Assembly: GCA_046094825.1 (NCBI GenBank)
Contig: JBJTIF010000115.1
Coordinates: forward strand, 1 to 9,767
DNA: 9,767 bases
Source of the DNA: JBJTIF01 sp046094825
GTDB lineage: Bacteria > Actinomycetota > UBA4738 > HRBIN12
Direction: 5' to 3'
Shown here: piece after piece, positions 9,001-9,767 of the stretch
How positions within the stretch are numbered: position 1 is the stretch's first letter
Layout: each line of letters opens with the position of its first letter
Notes under the pieces: generated by a model
The model's input: only the letters and a program-made list of their open reading frames with translations
Databases searched by the model: none
Told to the model about the DNA's origin: nothing
Program-made: the position numbers and the translations under genes

Positions 9001-9767
9001 GGACCGGTGCGGACCTCGGTGCGTACGGCACGCTCGACCCGGCCTCCACCGACGCGCTCCGCGTCTGGAAGATCGACCTCCGCGGCACGTACTCGACGAC
9101 CTCCACCTCGCGCTTCTTCGCTGCGCGCGGCGGCAACTCGGCCTCCGGGTTCTCCTGGTACGACCTGAACGGCGACGGCGTGGCGAACAGCAAGGGCAAC
9201 AAGGCCGACGGCAAGCTGCCCGGCACGCAGGTCTTCCTCTACAAGGACGACCCGAACGCCGCGGACGCGACGAAGGTGGGCGTCTGGGACGCCGGGGACA
9301 CCCTCGTGACGACGAACGCCGCGGGCGCGGCGATCACGAACCCCGTGACGGCGGATTCGCTCGGCGCGTGGTCCTTCTCGAACCTCCTGCCGGGCGCCTA
9401 CTTCGCGCTCCAGGTGCCGCCGACGACCGCCTCCGGCAGCAGCGTCGACTACCGGGCGACGGGCCCGCTCACGCAGTCGGCCCTGAACACCGTGGTCGCC
9501 GCGTGCAACACCGCGACGTCGAAGCTCGCGTCCGTCCCAACGGGGATCGAGTTCTGGTTCACGCAGGTGAGCGTCGGGGTCGCCCAGGTGCAGCTGAACG
9601 CGTTGCCGCTCACGCGGTTGTACGTCACCCCGGTCGGCATCGTGACGGTCGTCGTGCTCGTCGTCGCGGGCGCCGTCCCGCCGCCGACGTTCGAGACCGT
9701 CACGGTGTACGTCGTGTCGGTCCCCGCGACGACGGACGTCACGCCGTCGGTGATCGCGATCGTGAGG
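3..9767 (+). CDS. Giant surface/secreted repeat protein, Calx-beta array followed by SdrD_B (Cna-B-like) array; partial at both ends
   Basis: This single frame is open across the whole window, and neither the start codon nor a genuine stop is visible. No signal peptide, sorting motif or membrane anchor can be seen. Domain order: a short Gly/Val-rich segment; seven Calx-beta-type domains (about residues 40-1154, counting from position 3); then fifteen SdrD_B-like units (about residues 1154-3173). Calx-beta domains are known as calcium-binding beta-sandwiches, and SdrD_B/Cna-B folds form stacked stalks in bacterial adhesins. A role as a long extracellular stalk, adhesin or matrix protein is inferred. 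Supporting signs are repeated Asp/Asn-rich loops, paired Cys, very high Thr/Ser and low Lys. The ligand-binding part, if any, is not in view. After about position 9520 the translation changes from Thr/Ser/Asp/Gly-rich to Val/Pro-rich and is almost certainly antisense noise, so the real coding part ends there. No specific gene name is recognisable. Confidence 0.9.
1272..1490 (+). repeat. Non-Calx module, copy 1 (PFTI-x-VDSE type)
   Basis: The reading contains TPFTILVDSELLTVSSV, then a Thr-rich strand, then QNGTAAALHLVGAPV. This fits a pattern I recall from many bacterial and phage structural proteins: a Pro-Phe strand, an Ile/Val-Asp-x-Glu motif, a Val-rich strand, then Gly-Thr-x-Ala-Ala-x-His and Gly-Ala-x-Val. 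It follows Calx-beta unit 3 and an apparent first strand of the next Calx-beta domain (SITVAAS). The family name is not certain. Confidence 0.55.
1503..1718 (+). repeat. Non-Calx module, copy 2
   Basis: This copy is directly in tandem with copy 1. Key parts are SQTSFAVNEVA, VPFTIQIGSEQMRVTARV, YTYTVTRAAAP, and a degenerate close in place of the His/Gly-Ala segment. It runs straight into Calx-beta unit 4 (VISTPEGDSGTTPATF). Likeness to copies 1 and 3 is visible in protein but weak in DNA. Confidence 0.55.
2130..2342 (+). repeat. Non-Calx module, copy 3, nested inside Calx-beta unit 5
   Basis: Key parts are SGSTTLSVTETAAP, VPFFVKVDAEILKISARTG, TYTVDPVAHPAGTTAAHSSG and AAVFV. It is the best-formed of the three copies. 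It lies between the first strand of Calx-beta unit 5 (IAFALACT) and the rest of that domain (LTVGVKVTASGNTTGTITY), so it looks like a module inserted in an inter-strand loop. Confidence 0.6.
3462..9520 (+). repeat. Array of fifteen SdrD_B / Cna-B-like units
   Basis: Approximate unit starts are 3462, 3900, 4353, 4767, 5148, 5529, 5910, 6321, 6726, 7137, 7467, 7860, 8277, 8733 and 9138. The usual unit has five parts: an opening strand ISG-x-(V/I)-(Y/F)-(D/N)-D; a loop D-(L/V)-(N/D)-(A/G)-(D/N/S)-G; a G-(A/V)-x-V-x-LYRD strand; a G-x-(F/Y)-x-F-(G/S)-x-L-x-x-GTYFVVET strand; and a Thr/Gly-rich stretch closing with N-(R/K/W)-FLD. The fourth and first of these are the classic SdrD_B signature. Units run 110-150 residues, longer than the ~70-110 residues I expect for a minimal SdrD_B fold, because of the added loop and the C-terminal extension. 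Units 1, 9, 10 and 14 deviate most. Stalk formation is inferred from the family. Confidence 0.85.
9138..9520 (+). repeat. SdrD_B unit 15, truncated at the strand-switch point
   Basis: This unit begins normally with SASGFSWYDLNGDGVAN, then GTQVFLYKDDPNA, GVWDAGDTLV, LGAWSFSNLLPGAYFALQVPP and an extension DYRATGPLTQSALNTVV. Every complete unit then reaches a closing N-x-F-(L/F) motif. Here the reading changes character after about ACNTATSKL (9501-9526), some 20-30 residues too early. Confidence 0.7.
9449..9766 (-). CDS. DUF11-type repeat domain fragment on the minus strand; partial at its N-terminal side
   Basis: Read on the minus strand from the right edge, this frame gives a recognisable DUF11 (conserved repeat) domain. 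It has a strand ending in VVAGTD, then TYTVTVSNVGG, then the MPTGVTYNRVSG segment, a Cys-x-Trp and a second Cys about 10 residues apart, and a closing IPVGTDASFDV (V at about 9518-9520). DUF11 domains are extracellular beta-sandwich repeats, often found in tandem in giant surface proteins. The frame continues off the right edge, so the protein starts outside the window. The last 22 or so residues, up to a TAG at 9449-9451, run antisense to well-formed plus-strand SdrD_B coding and do not look native, so the C-terminus is probably artificial or newly created. The ATG/GTG nearest the edge is not a credible start, because domain sequence continues upstream of it. Base composition and codon style match the plus-strand gene. 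Confidence 0.65.
   Translation of the reverse strand, partial: LTIAITDGVTSVVAGTDTTYTVTVSNVGGGTAPATTSTTTVTMPTGVTYNRVSGNAFSCTWATPTLTCVNQNSIPVGTDASFDVAVLHAATTVFRADCVSGPVAR
9505..9545. other. Strand-switch junction between plus-strand SdrD_B coding and minus-strand DUF11 coding
   Basis: Left of here the plus-strand reading is well-formed and the minus strand is shadow. Right of here the reverse holds. The trinucleotide texture flips from ACG-rich to CGT/GTC-rich on the plus strand within a few tens of bases. The 8-base palindrome CGACGTCG lies at 9514-9521, inside a weak dyad in which CGCGA (9512-9516) pairs with TCGCG (9526-9530). Short palindromes are common in DNA of this composition, so their role is uncertain. 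Confidence 0.7.

Noticed and set aside
3483..9330. Dockerin or RTX calcium repeats
   Set aside because: The D-x-N-x-D-G loops are single within each beta-rich unit. They lack the paired helices of dockerin and the GGxGxDxxx nonapeptide tandem of RTX.
3462..9520. CRISPR array or DNA satellite repeat
   Set aside because: The periodicity is about 330-460 bases, variable, in frame and conserved mainly as protein. There are no short identical repeats with unique spacers.
9540..9767. Real C-terminal part or transmembrane anchor of the plus-strand protein
   Set aside because: The Val-rich reading (VVVLVVAGAVPPP) could be mistaken for a membrane segment, but it is exactly the antisense of the DUF11 strand VSNVGGGTAPATTSTTT, and it has the Val/Pro-rich look of the shadow frames elsewhere.
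1..9767. Promoters, terminators, tRNA or rRNA genes, insertion sequences
   Set aside because: Nothing convincing was seen on either strand. The window is continuously coding, and GC-rich hairpins are expected by chance.

Overview
The window lies inside one giant gene. A single plus-strand reading frame (codons starting at positions 3, 6, 9 and so on) has no stop codon from position 3 to the right edge, about 3,255 codons, and its true start and end are both outside the window. The DNA is GC-rich, roughly two thirds G+C. Codons are strongly biased to G or C in the third position: ACG/ACC for Thr, CTC for Leu, ATC for Ile, AAC for Asn. There is no rRNA, tRNA or taxonomically informative housekeeping gene, so the host cannot be named beyond a high-GC bacterium. 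The protein composition (rich in Thr, Ser, Gly, Ala and Asp, poor in Lys) and its domains are those of a very large exported or cell-surface protein.

Layout: positions 1-83 hold a short Gly/Val/Pro-rich stretch whose frame is uncertain. Positions about 120-3464 encode seven Calx-beta-type domains, most ending in an Asn-Asp-Asp motif and several carrying a conserved Cys pair. Three copies of a different small module, of a type I associate with phage-tail-like and other structural proteins, lie between or inside the Calx-beta domains (about 1272-1490, 1503-1718 and 2130-2342). Positions 3462 to about 9520 encode fifteen tandem SdrD_B/Cna-B-like units of roughly 110-150 residues. Each has an N-terminal Asp/Asn-rich calcium-type loop, and most have a second loop of the type Tyr-Asp-Ala-Gly-Asp and a closing Asn-x-Phe-Leu-Asp motif.

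The most unusual feature is at the right end. Near position 9520 the coding signal switches strand. Unit 15 of the plus-strand array breaks off before its closing motif, and from there to the edge the convincing protein is on the minus strand: a DUF11-type repeat domain with the same base composition. The plus frame stays open there only as an antisense shadow. DUF11 domains are what would be expected further along the same kind of giant adhesin. The arrangement therefore suggests an inversion (programmed or accidental) or an inverted assembly/amplification chimera, rather than two ordinary convergent genes.

No promoter, terminator, RNA gene, mobile element or CRISPR array was found. Everything outside the two coding signals is shadow reading frames caused by the biased codon use.
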